A DNA stretch of 64,000 nucleotides from Bacillus sp. SB49 (GCF_000469135.2 NZ_CP048117.1:1339501-1403500), one strand, 5' to 3'. Shown: positions 24,139 through 33,732, numbered from the stretch's first letter. Numbers and translations are program-made. The notes: generated by a model not told the origin, from the letters alone.

Positions 24139-25197
24139 ATGCAGTCCTATCGAATTAATCCGGAGCAGGGATTGGAGTTCGGGCTATACACGCTCGGCGA
24201 TCACCTTCCGGACCCGAATACAGGCGAACGTATTTCAGCAAAACAAAGGATACAGGAAATTATAGAGGTTGCTGAACTGGCAGATGAAGCCGGCATCGAC
24301 TTTTTCAGTGTCGGAGAAAGCCATCAGGATTATTTTGCGACCCAGGCCCATGCCGTGGTTCTTTCTGCTGTTGCTCAGGCGACGAAGAACATTAAAATTG
24401 GAAGCTCCTCGACCATCATCAGCACCTCGGACCCGGTCCGGGTGTATGAAGATTTTGCGACCATCGATCTTATATCGGACGGCCGGGCGGAAATCATTGC
24501 CGGCCGTGCATCGAGAGTCGGACTGTTTGAACTGCTCGGTTATGACGTACGGGATTATGAGGCATTATACGAAGAGAAGTTCGACCTTCTTCTTCAATTG
24601 AACAGGGAAGAAGTAGTCAACTGGAGCGGGGAATTCCGCAAGCCGCTCAGAAACGCAGAAGTGCTGCCGCGGCCGAAGAACGGCTCTCTTCCGATTTGGC
24701 GGGCGGTCGGAGGAACGCCTGCAAGCGCCCGGAAAGCGGGAGAAGCGGGCGTTCCGATGATGCTTGCCGCCCTTGGAGGTCCGGCAGGTGTGTTTCAAAG
24801 CAGGGTGGAGGCGTACCGTCGATCCGCGGAGGAGCATGGATTTGATCCTGCCCAACTGCCTGTGGGAACGACCGGATTCTTCTTTGCCGCAGATACGACA
24901 CAGGAGGCACTGCGTACGATGTATCCGTATATAAACGAAGGGATGAAGAAGACGAACGGACAGGGTTTTCCGAAGCAGGTCTTTGCTCAGGCGAGAGACA
25001 AGCGGAACGTCATCAATGTCGGCAGTCCGCAGGAGATCATCGAGAAGATTCTCTATCAGAAGGAAGTGTTCGGACATCAGCGTTACCTGGCTCAAATCGA
25101 CTTCGGCGGCATGCCCTTGAAGCACTTGAAGCGGAACATCGATCTGATTGGAACAGAAATCCTGCCCGCTGTCCGTAAATACACCAAAGGAAAATAA
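24139..25197 (+). CDS. LLM-class flavin-dependent oxidoreductase
   Basis: 352 residues with the luciferase-like monooxygenase barrel: GLEFGLYTLGDHLPD, ADEAGIDFFSVGESHQDYFATQAHAVVLSAVA, DLISDGRAEIIAGRAS, and ARKAGEAGVPMMLAALGG. FMN-dependent oxidation of an unknown substrate in the cytosol. ATG 24139 is 7 bases from AGGAGG; ATG 24133 is only one base away from it. Followed 25 bases later by a flavodoxin-fold reductase that could supply reduced flavin. Confidence 0.88.
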   Translation: MQSYRINPEQGLEFGLYTLGDHLPDPNTGERISAKQRIQEIIEVAELADEAGIDFFSVGESHQDYFATQAHAVVLSAVAQATKNIKIGSSSTIISTSDPVRVYEDFATIDLISDGRAEIIAGRASRVGLFELLGYDVRDYEALYEEKFDLLLQLNREEVVNWSGEFRKPLRNAEVLPRPKNGSLPIWRAVGGTPASARKAGEAGVPMMLAALGGPAGVFQSRVEAYRRSAEEHGFDPAQLPVGTTGFFFAADTTQEALRTMYPYINEGMKKTNGQGFPKQVFAQARDKRNVINVGSPQEIIEKILYQKEVFGHQRYLAQIDFGGMPLKHLKRNIDLIGTEILPAVRKYTKGK

Positions 25198-25222
25198 AGA
25201 AGAAACAAGGAGGAATACAGGG

Positions 25223-25789
25223 ATGAAAACGGTAGCGATCTCCGGTTCCGTCGTCGGTTCGAAAACAAGAACCGCGCTGGGACAGGTAGAGCAAGAGTGG
25301 AAACAAAAATATCCGGATACCAGCTTTGAGCTGCTTGATCTGGCTGAGTATGACATTCCATACAGCGATGGACGCAACTACTTGGAATATGAAGGGGATG
25401 CCGGATACGTGACAAAAACGATCATGGAAGCCGATGCTGTGATCATTGGCACGCCGATATTCCAAGCATCCATTCCCGGTGCGCTGAAGAACGTCTTCGA
25501 CATGCTTCCGGTCAATGCTTTCCTTGATAAAGTCGTAAGCATTGTCGTCACGGCAGGCTCATCCAAGCACTATTTGATTGCAGAGCAGCAGCTGAAACCG
25601 ATTCTGTCCTATATGAAAGCACAGATCGTCCAGACGTTCGTTTTTCTCGTCGAAGAGGACTTCCGAGGGAAAGCGATCGTGAATGATGACGTTCTATTTC
25701 GGATCGAGCGTCTCGTCGAAGATACGAAACTGCTTGCCGATACGTACAAGCAGATGTTGGAGAAGAGGGAAGAGGACTATGACTTCTAA
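25223..25789 (+). CDS. NAD(P)H-dependent FMN reductase
   Basis: 188 residues, flavodoxin-like FMN_red fold: ISGSVVGSKTRTALGQVE phosphate loop at the N-terminus, EADAVIIGTPIFQASIPGALKNVFDMLP (about 72-99), and IVVTAGSSKHYLIAEQQLKPILSYM. SsuE/MsuE-type enzymes give FMNH2 to luciferase-like partners, which matches the gene just upstream. AAGGAGGA site. An intergenic repeat follows. Confidence 0.87.
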   Translation: MKTVAISGSVVGSKTRTALGQVEQEWKQKYPDTSFELLDLAEYDIPYSDGRNYLEYEGDAGYVTKTIMEADAVIIGTPIFQASIPGALKNVFDMLPVNAFLDKVVSIVVTAGSSKHYLIAEQQLKPILSYMKAQIVQTFVFLVEEDFRGKAIVNDDVLFRIERLVEDTKLLADTYKQMLEKREEDYDF

Positions 25790-25809
25790 AAGGTCGGAGC
25801 TTTAATGAA

Positions 25810-25905
25810 GAGGGGATGGGGGCAAGAGCGGACTCCGGGAAATGGCACGACTCACGGAAAGTGCTCTATTCTCCGGATCCCGATCTCTTCCGTGCACTCC
25901 TTCTT
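25810..25905. repeat. Intergenic repeat element, divergent copy 3
   Basis: GGGGATGGGGGCAAGAG, GCGGACTCCGGGAAATGG, GACTCACGGAAAGTG and CCGGATCCCGATCTCT recall the words of the element at 6524-6629 (GGGAAATGGGCAGACTCC, GGCTCACCGG, GTGGAAAGCG) but in part rearranged. GC-rich, between an operon end and the next promoter. Membership of the same family is likely, not certain. Confidence 0.35.
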
Positions 25906-25950
25906 GTTTCCCGCCGTACTGGATAGGAAGCAGTTATTTTTCGATTTTTG

Positions 25951-25979
25951 TTGACGGGTTTCGACATCCTTCGTATAAT
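25951..25979 (+). promoter_or_regulatory. Sigma-A promoter
   Basis: TTGACG (25951-25956), 17-base spacer, perfect TATAAT (25974-25979), 67 bases before the DUF4870 start. Confidence 0.85.
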
Positions 25980-26046
25980 AAAATTACAGAATAATCAGAA
26001 AACTTTTACATCCTATGCTCTTATTATGGAAGAAGGAGTGGTCGAA

Positions 26047-26412
26047 ATGGCTCCAGGGCCGAAGGAAATGAGTCCGCGGCGGTCATCCACAGGGTTGCAG
26101 GAGAATGTCGGCAGTCTGTTAGCTTATCTGCTTGGTTTTATCACAGGCACTGTCCTATTGCTCATCGAGAAAGAGAACGAGACGATCCGCTTCCACGCTG
26201 TCCAGTCGATTTTCGTCTTCGGAGGGATTTTCCTTCTGACCATCGTGCTGAATTTCGTTCCCGTCCTTGGCCTGCTTGTAAGCATCCTGATCGCGCCGGT
26301 TTCCTTCATCCTTTGGCTTTTTCTTATGTACAAGGCTTATCAGGGAGGGCGCTATCATCTGCCCGTCCTCGGCAGGATGGCGGAAGACCAGCTCCGAAAA
26401 GTGCATAAATAA
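26047..26412 (+). CDS. DUF4870/Tic20-like membrane protein
   Basis: 121 residues: short hydrophilic head, then three hydrophobic segments with GSLLAYLLGFITGTVLLLIEKENETIRFHAVQS, the pattern of the DUF4870 family, and YKAYQGGRYHLPVLG at the end. Function unknown. GAAGGAG 8 bases before ATG 26047 sets the start; the frame is open further upstream through the promoter, which cannot be coding. Confidence 0.82.
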   Translation: MAPGPKEMSPRRSSTGLQENVGSLLAYLLGFITGTVLLLIEKENETIRFHAVQSIFVFGGIFLLTIVLNFVPVLGLLVSILIAPVSFILWLFLMYKAYQGGRYHLPVLGRMAEDQLRKVHK

Positions 26413-26414
26413 AC

Positions 26415-26448
26415 AAAAAAGAACTTCCATTTGGAAGTTCTTTTTTGT
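26415..26448. terminator. Terminator between convergent genes
   Basis: Perfect 14-base stem AAAAAAGAACTTCC with its complement around ATTT; A/T runs on both sides. Confidence 0.92.
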
Positions 26449-26477
26449 TTTTACTGCCTATGTTGCGCCGATTGGTT

Positions 26478-27347
26478 TTAGTGGGGAGAGCCGGTGTCGA
26501 AGTTGGACCCGCGTACGTCTGTCGTGTTTTCAATGGCGACGAGGGCGTTCGGATCGATTTCATCGACGACCGAGCGGACAGTGGACAGTTCGATCCGTGA
26601 TACGATCGTGTAGATAATTTTCTTCGGCTGTTTAGAGAAGACCCCTTCCCCTTGAATATACGTCATTCCACGGCCGAGCTGGTCAAGAAGGGAGTCGGCG
26701 ATCTCTTCCGGTTTCTCGGAAATGATGGTGACCGATTTCCATTCTTCCAGCCCTTCCACGACAATGTCGATCATCTTATAAGCAATATAATACGTAATGA
26801 TCGAGTACATGGCCGTTTCCCAGCTGAATACGAGCAGCGCGGCCAGTATGAAGATGAATACGTTGACGACCATGATGAACTGGCCGACGGAAACCGGCCG
26901 TTTTTTACTGACGAGGATGGCGATGATTTCTGTACCATCGAGTGCTCCTCCTGTTCGGATGACGAGCCCGACCCCTGTGCCGAGAATGACGGCCCCGATC
27001 ACCGTTGCCAGGAACAGGTCATCTGTCACCGGTTCAAAATGGTGAAGGTAAGCAGTGCTTAACGAGAGTACGACGACTCCGTAGAGGGTATGCATCGTGA
27101 ACTTCATCCCGATTTTCCTGTAGCCTATGTATAGGAATGGCAGGTTCAAGAGAATGAGGAAGATACTCATCGTCCAGCCGGTAAGTTCCGAAGCGATGAT
27201 GGAAAGGCCGATGACCCCTCCGTCGAGAATGTCGTTCGGGACGAGGAAGAATTCAAGACCCGCGGCTGCGATCATCGCACCGATCGTGATCATAATGAGG
27301 AATCTTACTTCTCGAAGTATTCTTTTTTTCTTTATAGTAGCCAACAA
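26478..27347 (-). CDS. YitT family membrane protein (DUF2179)
   Basis: 289 residues: six hydrophobic segments with FFLVPNDILDGGVIGLSIIASELTG and GTGVGLVIRTGGALDGTEIIAI, followed by a soluble DUF2179 domain (about 200-280) with SVTIISEKPEEIADSLLDQLGRGMTYIQGEG. This is the YitT/YqfU/YpjC layout. Function unclear. The start is a TTG at 27347 seven bases after a weak AAAGG site; a neighbouring TTG (27344) is also possible. Confidence 0.86.
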   Translation of the reverse strand: MLATIKKKRILREVRFLIMITIGAMIAAAGLEFFLVPNDILDGGVIGLSIIASELTGWTMSIFLILLNLPFLYIGYRKIGMKFTMHTLYGVVVLSLSTAYLHHFEPVTDDLFLATVIGAVILGTGVGLVIRTGGALDGTEIIAILVSKKRPVSVGQFIMVVNVFIFILAALLVFSWETAMYSIITYYIAYKMIDIVVEGLEEWKSVTIISEKPEEIADSLLDQLGRGMTYIQGEGVFSKQPKKIIYTIVSRIELSTVRSVVDEIDPNALVAIENTTDVRGSNFDTGSPH

Positions 27348-27437
27348 CGATCAACCTTTCTTTCCAGTACCATGACTTTTGTTTATCCTAAACTCGGATA
27401 CTTCTTTTCTATTATACCATTTTTATGAAATAAAACA

Positions 27438-27476
27438 TTGACCTAACGACCTAATTTAATTATCATCTAATTAGAT
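27438..27476 (+). promoter_or_regulatory. Promoter and operator of the second ArsR-MFS cassette
   Basis: TTGACC (27438-27443), 17-base spacer, TATCAT (27461-27466). The perfect palindrome ATCTAATTAGAT (27465-27476) overlaps the -10 box, and recurs at 28150-28161 before the exporter. Confidence 0.72.
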
Positions 27477-27506
27477 ACATATTAAATTAGTTGAGGAGGA
27501 AAAGGG

Positions 27507-28106
27507 ATGCAGCTGGATAAAATGGTTCATTTCCACAAGGCGGTCGGTGACCCGACGAGGCTCAGGATCATCGCTATGCTAAGGCAGGGGCCGCTGCACG
27601 GGCAGGCGATCGCAGGAAAGCTCGGTTTAAAGCCGCCGACGATCACCCATCATTTGAAGAAGCTGAAGGATACGGGGATGGTGTATGCCAGGCGCGATAA
27701 AAATACGGTGTACTTCCATTTGGATGAGGAACGGCTGAAGATGATGTCGACAGCGATTCTTCGGATTGGGGACGACAGCGGATGGAAGGCGCAGGAACTT
27801 CATGTCGATGACTCCGACCAAAGAAAGATTATCCGCAGTTTCATCACGATAGATGGAAAGCTGAAGCACCTGCCTAGTCAGTTGAAGAAGAAAAATGTCG
27901 TTCTCAGCTATTTCGTAAAGGGATTAAAACAAGGCGAAGTGTATGAGGAGAAGGACATCAATGCGTATATCCGCACCTTCTTCGATGATCCCGCAACGCT
28001 GAGAAGAGAATGGGTCATGCAGCAGTTCGTATACAGGGAAAACGGGAAGTATGAACGCAATCCGGAAGCTATGTGGCCGGTGGTCGTTCCCGATCATATT
28101 GGGTGA
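27507..28106 (+). CDS. ArsR-type regulator with C-terminal DUF2087
   Basis: 199 residues. Winged helix at 4-75 (HFHKAVGDPTRLRIIAMLRQGPLHGQAIAGKLGLKPPTITHHLKKLKDTGMV) and a DUF2087 domain at about 112-180 (GKLKHLPSQLKKKNVVLSYFVKGLKQGEVYEEKDINAYIRTFFDDPATLRREWVMQQFVYRENGKYER). No metal-binding Cys pair. DUF2087 probably senses the ligand. It should repress itself and the exporter downstream through the shared palindrome. AGGAGG site before the ATG. Confidence 0.87.
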   Translation: MQLDKMVHFHKAVGDPTRLRIIAMLRQGPLHGQAIAGKLGLKPPTITHHLKKLKDTGMVYARRDKNTVYFHLDEERLKMMSTAILRIGDDSGWKAQELHVDDSDQRKIIRSFITIDGKLKHLPSQLKKKNVVLSYFVKGLKQGEVYEEKDINAYIRTFFDDPATLRREWVMQQFVYRENGKYERNPEAMWPVVVPDHIG

Positions 28107-28113
28107 GACCGGA

Positions 28114-28145
28114 TGCAGCCGCTCCTGGAAGGGCGGTTTTCTTTT
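28114..28145 (+). terminator. Weak terminator between regulator and exporter
   Basis: Imperfect stem CCGCTCC/AGGGCGG followed by TTTTCTTTT. It directly precedes the second operator, which suggests the exporter has its own promoter or that read-through is limited. Confidence 0.5.
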
Positions 28146-28146
28146 G

Positions 28147-28164
28147 AATATCTAATTAGATATT
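28147..28164 (+). promoter_or_regulatory. 18-base perfect palindrome, exporter operator
   Basis: AATATCTAATTAGATATT is a perfect 18-base palindrome whose central ATCTAATTAGAT is identical to 27465-27476. It lies 21 bases before the exporter start, as expected for repressor control. Confidence 0.7.
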
Positions 28165-28185
28165 CGTCTAATAAGGGGGAGGGAA

Positions 28186-29379
28186 ATGAAAAATCATCCA
28201 TATCGATATTTATTTTACGCTGGAATTGTAAACGGCGTCGGGGATCGTTTCAGCCAGGTGGCTGTACTGACGCTTCTCTTGCAGCTGACGGGATCGGGAA
28301 TGGCGGTGGGGGCAGCCTTGGGGCTCCGCGTCCTCCCTTATCTGCTTCTTTCGCCGTTTGCGGGACGGCTGGCGGATAGATGGAGCAAGAAGCGTCTGTT
28401 GATTCTTACCGATTTGTGCCGTCTCCCGTTTGCTCTATCCTTTCTGTTTGTCCGATCAGAAGCGGACGTATGGATCCTGTTTGTCGGAATGGTCGTCCTT
28501 GCAAGCGGAGAGGCGTTTTATCAGCCGGTGCGAAAAAGTATGATTGCACAAATCGTGGAGAAGAAGGATATCCTTGAGGTCAACGGTCGGGAGCAGGCGC
28601 TTCTTGGTATCGTTTTGATCGGCGGTTCGATCACCGGTGGGATCGTCAGCTACTTATTCGGCGGCTCGCTCGCCTTCCTTCTTAATGCGGCATCGTTTCT
28701 TGGCGCTGCATTATTCCTGCTGCCGCTGAAGGATAAGCGCAAGGTCTCTGTCACAAAAGCATCTCCTCCGAAGTTCCGTTGGAAAGGCGGAATCGGTTTC
28801 GCGGTGGCGTTCCTTTTGATAGGAGCAGCGATGGACGGTGTGTTCAATCTTATGATTACCGTTTATGGCGAGCGGCTATTCAGCCTTGGAGAACTGGGGG
28901 TCGGTCTGCTGTACGGCTCACTCGGAGCCGGGATGATGATCAGCTTTTATGTGACCAGGAGGTTGAAGGGAGAGCATTTATTGACCTATGCGTTCTTGCT
29001 GCTTTTTATGGAAGGAGCCGGACAGTCGGCCGCCAGTCAAATGACATCGTTCCCGCTGCTCGCAGCTGCATTTTTCTTTGTTTCCTTTATTGGTGGAGCA
29101 GCCGGTGCGGTGGTGGACAGTTACATTATGAAATCGACACCTGCCGGAGAAGAGGGCCGGGTGTTCGGCCGCATTGAATCCTGGACGAATGTCCAAATCG
29201 GCCTCGTCATGTTCATTTCGGGTGTGCTCATCGATCATTTCCATGAGAGGCTGGTCGGCTTCAGCGGCGGTTTGATCGGTATGATTGGAGCAGTTGTGCT
29301 TTATTTGCTTTTCCAGTATAAAAAAAAGAGTGCCGGCGAAGCAGGAAATGGGAAGGGAATCAGCGAAATAACGGGATAG
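28186..29379 (+). CDS. MFS exporter, MFS_3 type
   Basis: 397 residues, about 12 hydrophobic segments. Begins KNHPYRYLFYAGIVNGVGDRFSQVAVLTLLLQLTGSGMAVG, with AGRLADRWSKKRLLI as the A-motif and YQPVRKSMIAQIVEKKDILEVNGREQ after segment 4, as in macrolide or siderophore exporters of this group. Substrate unknown. Controlled by the ArsR-DUF2087 protein through the palindromes. It is not closely similar to the exporter at 13835. Confidence 0.87.
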   Translation: MKNHPYRYLFYAGIVNGVGDRFSQVAVLTLLLQLTGSGMAVGAALGLRVLPYLLLSPFAGRLADRWSKKRLLILTDLCRLPFALSFLFVRSEADVWILFVGMVVLASGEAFYQPVRKSMIAQIVEKKDILEVNGREQALLGIVLIGGSITGGIVSYLFGGSLAFLLNAASFLGAALFLLPLKDKRKVSVTKASPPKFRWKGGIGFAVAFLLIGAAMDGVFNLMITVYGERLFSLGELGVGLLYGSLGAGMMISFYVTRRLKGEHLLTYAFLLLFMEGAGQSAASQMTSFPLLAAAFFFVSFIGGAAGAVVDSYIMKSTPAGEEGRVFGRIESWTNVQIGLVMFISGVLIDHFHERLVGFSGGLIGMIGAVVLYLLFQYKKKSAGEAGNGKGISEITG

Positions 29380-29393
29380 AAGAATGCAGTCAG

Positions 29394-29431
29394 CACGCCT
29401 GTCACCAGAACGGTGGCGGGCGTTTGTTTTG
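29394..29431 (+). terminator. Probable terminator
   Basis: Hairpin ACGCCTGTCACC / GGTGGCGGGCGT, imperfect, followed by TTGTTTTG, after the exporter gene. Confidence 0.6.
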
Positions 29432-29483
29432 TCGAAATAATGGGAATATATAGAGGTAGACTTTGGTAATTGGAGGAATCCGA

Positions 29484-30287
29484 ATGGAGACGACACCGTG
29501 GACGATCGACCGTTATGAAGGAGAAGAAGCAGACAGAAAGTCAGATATCGTGGCGGTGGAATATCCATTGACCATCTTTATTAACGGCAACGAATTCGCG
29601 ACGATGGTGTGTACACCGATCGATTTGGAAGTCCTTGTCACCGGTTTTCTCGCATCGGAAGGGCTCATCCGGAAAGCAGACGATATCAAAAAGCTTACGA
29701 TCGACATGGACCGCGGTATCGCCTACGCAGAAACACATCGACCGATTGCCGTCAGCGGGGAAGGCCAGAAAAGGTGGATCGGTTCCTGCTGCGGCAAGAG
29801 CCGGGCGTTCTATTTCAAGAATGATGCTGCTACGGCGAGGACGGCGGTCGATGATACCGCTTATACGCCGGACACCTGTTTTCGCATGATGGATGCTTTC
29901 CATAGGGAAGCAGAGACGTTCCACGAGACCGGCGGCGTGCATCAGGCAGCCATTGCGAAAGACGGGAAGATCATGAAGGCGTACACGGACATCGGACGGC
30001 ATAACGCCCTCGACAAACTTTACGGGTACCTCCTGATGGAGCGAATGGAACACAGGGGACTCGCCGTCCTGTTCAGCGGGCGGATATCTTCGGAAGTGTT
30101 ATTGAAGGTGTCGAAGATGAGGATTGGTTTCCTTTTGTCCAAATCGGCACCGACGGACCTCGCTCTCCAGCTGGCCGAGGACCTCCATATAACGGCCGTC
30201 GGCTTCGTCCGTGGAAGGCGGATGAACGTTTATACACACCCGAGTCGAATCAAGGAATCATCGAAAGGAGGCGTTTCGGTTGAATGA
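29484..30287 (+). CDS. fdhD: Formate dehydrogenase sulfurtransferase FdhD
   Basis: 267 residues. Family markers: [29 protein letters not shown] (about 35-63), the redox-active double Cys in GSCCGKSR (around residue 103), [22 protein letters not shown] and [12 protein letters not shown]. FdhD passes sulfur from the cysteine desulfurase to the molybdenum cofactor of formate dehydrogenase. TGGAGG site before ATG 29484. It overlaps the dehydrogenase gene by 8 bases, so enzyme and maturase are made together. Confidence 0.95.
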   Translation: METTPWTIDRYEGEEADRKSDIVAVEYPLTIFINGNEFATMVCTPIDLEVLVTGFLASEGLIRKADDIKKLTIDMDRGIAYAETHRPIAVSGEGQKRWIGSCCGKSRAFYFKNDAATARTAVDDTAYTPDTCFRMMDAFHREAETFHETGGVHQAAIAKDGKIMKAYTDIGRHNALDKLYGYLLMERMEHRGLAVLFSGRISSEVLLKVSKMRIGFLLSKSAPTDLALQLAEDLHITAVGFVRGRRMNVYTHPSRIKESSKGGVSVE

Positions 30288-33219
30288 GCACACAGTGGTG
30301 ACCATCAACGGAACAGAATATTTAGCAGACCCGGAACAAAATTTACTGGATTTGATCAATACGACAGGGGAACAGGTGCCGCAGATCTGCTACAACGAAT
30401 CCCTCGGACCTATCCAGACGTGTGATACGTGTATCGTCCAGGTGAACGGCGAGCTTACGCGTGCCTGCGGTACAGAAGTCAAGGCAGGCATGAAAGTCCA
30501 GACGAAACTACCTCACGTACATAAAGCCCAGAAGGAATCGCTGGACCGGATTCTTGAGAAGCATGAGCTTTACTGCACGGTGTGTGACTATAATAACGGC
30601 TCTTGTGAGATTCACAACACGATGGCGGATTTCGGACTGGAGCACCAGTCGCGGCCGTTTCAACCGACGAGCTATGAGAAGGATGAATCTGGTTCCTTTT
30701 ACCGGTATGATCCGGATCAGTGTATCTTGTGCGGACGATGTGTAGAAGTCTGCCAGGATGTCCAGGTCAATGAAACCCTTACCATCGATTGGGACAGGAA
30801 AGAACCACGCGTCATCTGGGATAATGATGTTCCGATCGATCAGTCTTCCTGCGTCAACTGTGGACAGTGTTCGACTGTTTGTCCGTGTAACGCAATGATG
30901 GAGAAGGGCATGGAGGGCGAAGCCGGTTTTCTTACGGATACCGAGCCCGGCATTCTGAAGTCGATGATCCAGCTTACGAAGAAAGTGGAGACGGGGTATG
31001 GTCCGCTCTTTGCCGTATCCGATTCGGAAGCAGCGATGCGTGAGGACCGGATCGACAAGACGAAAACCGTCTGTACGTACTGCGGGGTAGGCTGCTCGTT
31101 TGACGTATGGACGAAGGGCCGCCAGATTCTTAAAGTGGAACCGAACGCCCAGTCTCCGGCAAACGGAATTTCCTCCTGTGTCAAAGGGAAGTTCGGCTGG
31201 GACTATGTCAACAGTGATGAGCGTCTGACCAAGCCGCTGGTCCGTCGCGGCGATCAATTCGAGGAAGTGGAATGGGAAGAAGCGATCGACTTCATCGGGG
31301 ACCGGATGGAGAAGATCAAAGCGGAAAAAGGGGCAGATCACCTCGCATTCATTTCCTCGTCCAAAGCGACCAATGAAGAATCGTACTTGATGCAGAAACT
31401 GGCACGCCAGGTCATCGGGACGAATAACGTCGATAACTGTTCCCGCTACTGTCAGGCACCGGCGACGAAAGGCTTGTTCCGGACGGTCGGCTACGGCGGC
31501 GATTCAGGATCCATCGATGATATAGCGAAAAGTAAGCTCGTCATTACTATCGGTTCGAACACGGCAGAATCCCACCCGGTGCTCGCTTCCCGTATCAAGC
31601 GTTCCCAGAAGCTTTTTGACCAGAAGCTTTTCGTCTTCGATCTCCGTAAGCATGAAATGGCGAAGCGGGCGGACCGCTTTTACCGTCCGAAAGCAGGAAC
31701 GGATCTTGTCTGGCTTTCCGCTGTGACGAAGTATATTCTCGATCAGGGCTGGCAGGACGAAAAGTTTCTGGATCAGTGGGTGAACGGGTTTGAGGAGTAT
31801 CTGGAGAGCCTGGAGCCGTTTACGCTTGCATATGCCAGTGACTTGACCGGTATTCCAGTATCCGAGCTTAAAGATGTCGCTAAGGAGATCGCTGAATCAG
31901 AATCTGTCGTCATATGCTGGGCAATGGGTGTGACGCAGCATATGCTCGGAAGTGACACGAGTACGGCAATCAGTAACCTGCTTCTTATTACAGGGAACTA
32001 TGGACGCCCCGGCGTTGGCGCTTATCCGCTGCGCGGGCATAACAATGTCCAAGGATGCAGTGATTTCGGCAGTATGCCTGACTTCTTCCCGGGGTACGAG
32101 AAGACAACAGACGACGAAGCACGTGCCAGATATGAGAAAGCATGGGACGTCTCTATTCCGAAGGACCCGGGGATGGACAACCATGAAATGATCGAGTCGA
32201 TCCATGCAGGGGACTTATCTGCCATGTATGTCATGGGAGAAGATACCGGCGTCGTTGATGCGAACATCAATTATGTCACAAGTGCCTTTGAGAAGCTTGA
32301 CCTCTTCATCGTACAGGACCTATTCCTGACGAAGACGGCAGAATATGCCGATGTTGTTCTTCCTGCTTCTCCGAGTCTGGAGAAGGAAGGGACGTTTACG
32401 AATACCGAACGGAGAATCCAGAGGCTCTACAACAGCTTTGATCCACTGGAAGGAACGAAGCCGGACTGGCAGATCATCCAGCTGATTGCCAAGCGGCTCG
32501 GCTATGACTGGAATTATAGTCACCCGGGAGAAATCATGGCAGAAGCGGCAGGACTTGCCCCGTTGTTTGCGGGCGTAAGCTATGATCGCCTCGAAGGGTA
32601 TCAGTCGCTGCAGTGGCCGGTAGCCGAAGACGGAAGTGATCAGCCTGTCTTGTTCCTCGACGGTTTTCCATTCGACGATAAGAAGGCGAAACTGTATCCT
32701 CTCTCGTATGAATTGATGTACGACACGGATGAGGAGTACGACCTTCACGTCAACAACGGCCGCCTGCTGGAACATTTCCACGAAGGGAATATGACCTATA
32801 AGTCAGAGGGTATCCGGCGCAAGACGCCGAACGCCTTCATCGAAATCTCGCCGGAACTTGCAAAAGAGCGTGGTATCGAAGAAGGAGCGGAAGTGAAGCT
32901 GATATCGGAGGCGGGGGAAGCGACCGGGGTCGTCACCGTTACCGACCGCGTCCGCGGCAAGGAAATCTTCCTGCCTTTGAATGATAACGGAAAATCAGCG
33001 GTCAATTATTTGACAGACAACCGTGTTGACAAGGACAGCAATACCCCGGCATATAAGGAGATAGCGGTCAAAATGAAAGTGCTGAAGAAGAAAGGGAAAT
33101 CACCGATTCCTTCCAACAACCACCGAAGAGGCGATCCAGTACCACAGATCAGTGTACAGGTGAAGAAAAAATGGCAGCGGGAAGATTATGTATTCCCGGG
33201 CAGTCAGGGGGAACGATGA
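30280..33219 (+). CDS. Molybdenum formate dehydrogenase alpha subunit, Cys type
   Basis: 979 residues like B. subtilis YjgC/YrhE. Order: [2Fe-2S] ferredoxin domain (Cys37, 48, 51, 63), a His-Cys cluster segment ([15 protein letters not shown]), two 4Fe-4S motifs ([11 protein letters not shown] and [11 protein letters not shown]), then the molybdopterin domain with CTYCGVGC. The metal ligand is Cys391 ([13 protein letters not shown]) where selenoenzymes have selenocysteine. Oxidises formate in the cytosol. Start is TTG 30280 with AAAGGAGG 8 bases before; ATG 30284 is out of frame. Confidence 0.94.
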   Translation: MNEHTVVTINGTEYLADPEQNLLDLINTTGEQVPQICYNESLGPIQTCDTCIVQVNGELTRACGTEVKAGMKVQTKLPHVHKAQKESLDRILEKHELYCTVCDYNNGSCEIHNTMADFGLEHQSRPFQPTSYEKDESGSFYRYDPDQCILCGRCVEVCQDVQVNETLTIDWDRKEPRVIWDNDVPIDQSSCVNCGQCSTVCPCNAMMEKGMEGEAGFLTDTEPGILKSMIQLTKKVETGYGPLFAVSDSEAAMREDRIDKTKTVCTYCGVGCSFDVWTKGRQILKVEPNAQSPANGISSCVKGKFGWDYVNSDERLTKPLVRRGDQFEEVEWEEAIDFIGDRMEKIKAEKGADHLAFISSSKATNEESYLMQKLARQVIGTNNVDNCSRYCQAPATKGLFRTVGYGGDSGSIDDIAKSKLVITIGSNTAESHPVLASRIKRSQKLFDQKLFVFDLRKHEMAKRADRFYRPKAGTDLVWLSAVTKYILDQGWQDEKFLDQWVNGFEEYLESLEPFTLAYASDLTGIPVSELKDVAKEIAESESVVICWAMGVTQHMLGSDTSTAISNLLLITGNYGRPGVGAYPLRGHNNVQGCSDFGSMPDFFPGYEKTTDDEARARYEKAWDVSIPKDPGMDNHEMIESIHAGDLSAMYVMGEDTGVVDANINYVTSAFEKLDLFIVQDLFLTKTAEYADVVLPASPSLEKEGTFTNTERRIQRLYNSFDPLEGTKPDWQIIQLIAKRLGYDWNYSHPGEIMAEAAGLAPLFAGVSYDRLEGYQSLQWPVAEDGSDQPVLFLDGFPFDDKKAKLYPLSYELMYDTDEEYDLHVNNGRLLEHFHEGNMTYKSEGIRRKTPNAFIEISPELAKERGIEEGAEVKLISEAGEATGVVTVTDRVRGKEIFLPLNDNGKSAVNYLTDNRVDKDSNTPAYKEIAVKMKVLKKKGKSPIPSNNHRRGDPVPQISVQVKKKWQREDYVFPGSQGER

Positions 33220-33684
33220 ATGGCGAAGGCGATCACGAATATTAAGCGGATGGAAATATCCCGGGATACGCAGATCGAAAAAGATGTTCAGGAAGTCAGG
33301 GAAGCGGTCGCTGACAATAAGGATGCCATCCTGAAAGGCATCCGCCTGCTCCGGACGCTTGATGAGGAAGGGACACTGGATACAGCGACGGCCTTCTTGA
33401 AGGCGAAAGACGAGGCGCTTGCCAATGTGGTGAAGGAAATTGATAAAGACCAGTATGAACCCTTACTGAACAACATCCCAGAGCTCATCTTTCTGCTTGG
33501 AGATTTGAACGTATCCGGCCTGCGCGACCTTTCTTCCCGATTAAATAACGGGATTGAACAGATGGAGGGGGAAGGATACAAAGAAAAAACGTCGATCCTC
33601 GACCTTGCCAAAGTGCTGAAAGATCCGGAAATCAACCGCAGCATCACGATGCTCCTAGCCTTCCTGAAAGGGATGGGGAAATAA
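33220..33684 (+). CDS. DUF1641 protein, formate dehydrogenase partner
   Basis: 154 residues, hydrophilic and helical, like B. subtilis YjgD/YrhD, which stand next to formate dehydrogenase genes in the same way. The DUF1641 core is at the C-terminus (LSSRLNNGIEQMEG... LDLAKVLKDPEINRSITMLLAFLKGMG). Begins at the base after the dehydrogenase stop. Probably a small subunit or electron-transfer adaptor of the complex; this is inferred from constant linkage. Confidence 0.88.
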   Translation: MAKAITNIKRMEISRDTQIEKDVQEVREAVADNKDAILKGIRLLRTLDEEGTLDTATAFLKAKDEALANVVKEIDKDQYEPLLNNIPELIFLLGDLNVSGLRDLSSRLNNGIEQMEGEGYKEKTSILDLAKVLKDPEINRSITMLLAFLKGMGK

Positions 33685-33700
33685 ATAAGAAGAATTAGAA

Positions 33701-33732
33701 AAGAAACGGGTCTGCGCAGACCCGTTTCTTTT
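33701..33732. terminator. Bidirectional terminator
   Basis: The 30 bases 33701-33730 form a perfect palindrome, AAGAAACGGGTCT and its complement around a short GC centre, followed by TT. It ends the fdhD operon and also serves the converging DUF456 gene. Confidence 0.9.

Noticed and set aside
24565-25377. 270-codon minus-strand frame across the oxidoreductase and flavin reductase genes
   Set aside because: Shadow of two well-supported plus-strand genes; no ribosome site, no domain words.
25948-26046. Longer N-terminus for the DUF4870 protein
   Set aside because: It would run through a textbook TTGACG-TATAAT promoter; the ATG at 26047 has a well-placed ribosome site.
28147-28164. The 18-base palindrome as an attachment or insertion site
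   Set aside because: A second copy of its core stands at the regulator promoter, so an operator explains it better.
31441-31470. Selenocysteine in the formate dehydrogenase
   Set aside because: The codon at the metal-ligand position is TGT (Cys), and the frame contains no in-frame TGA.
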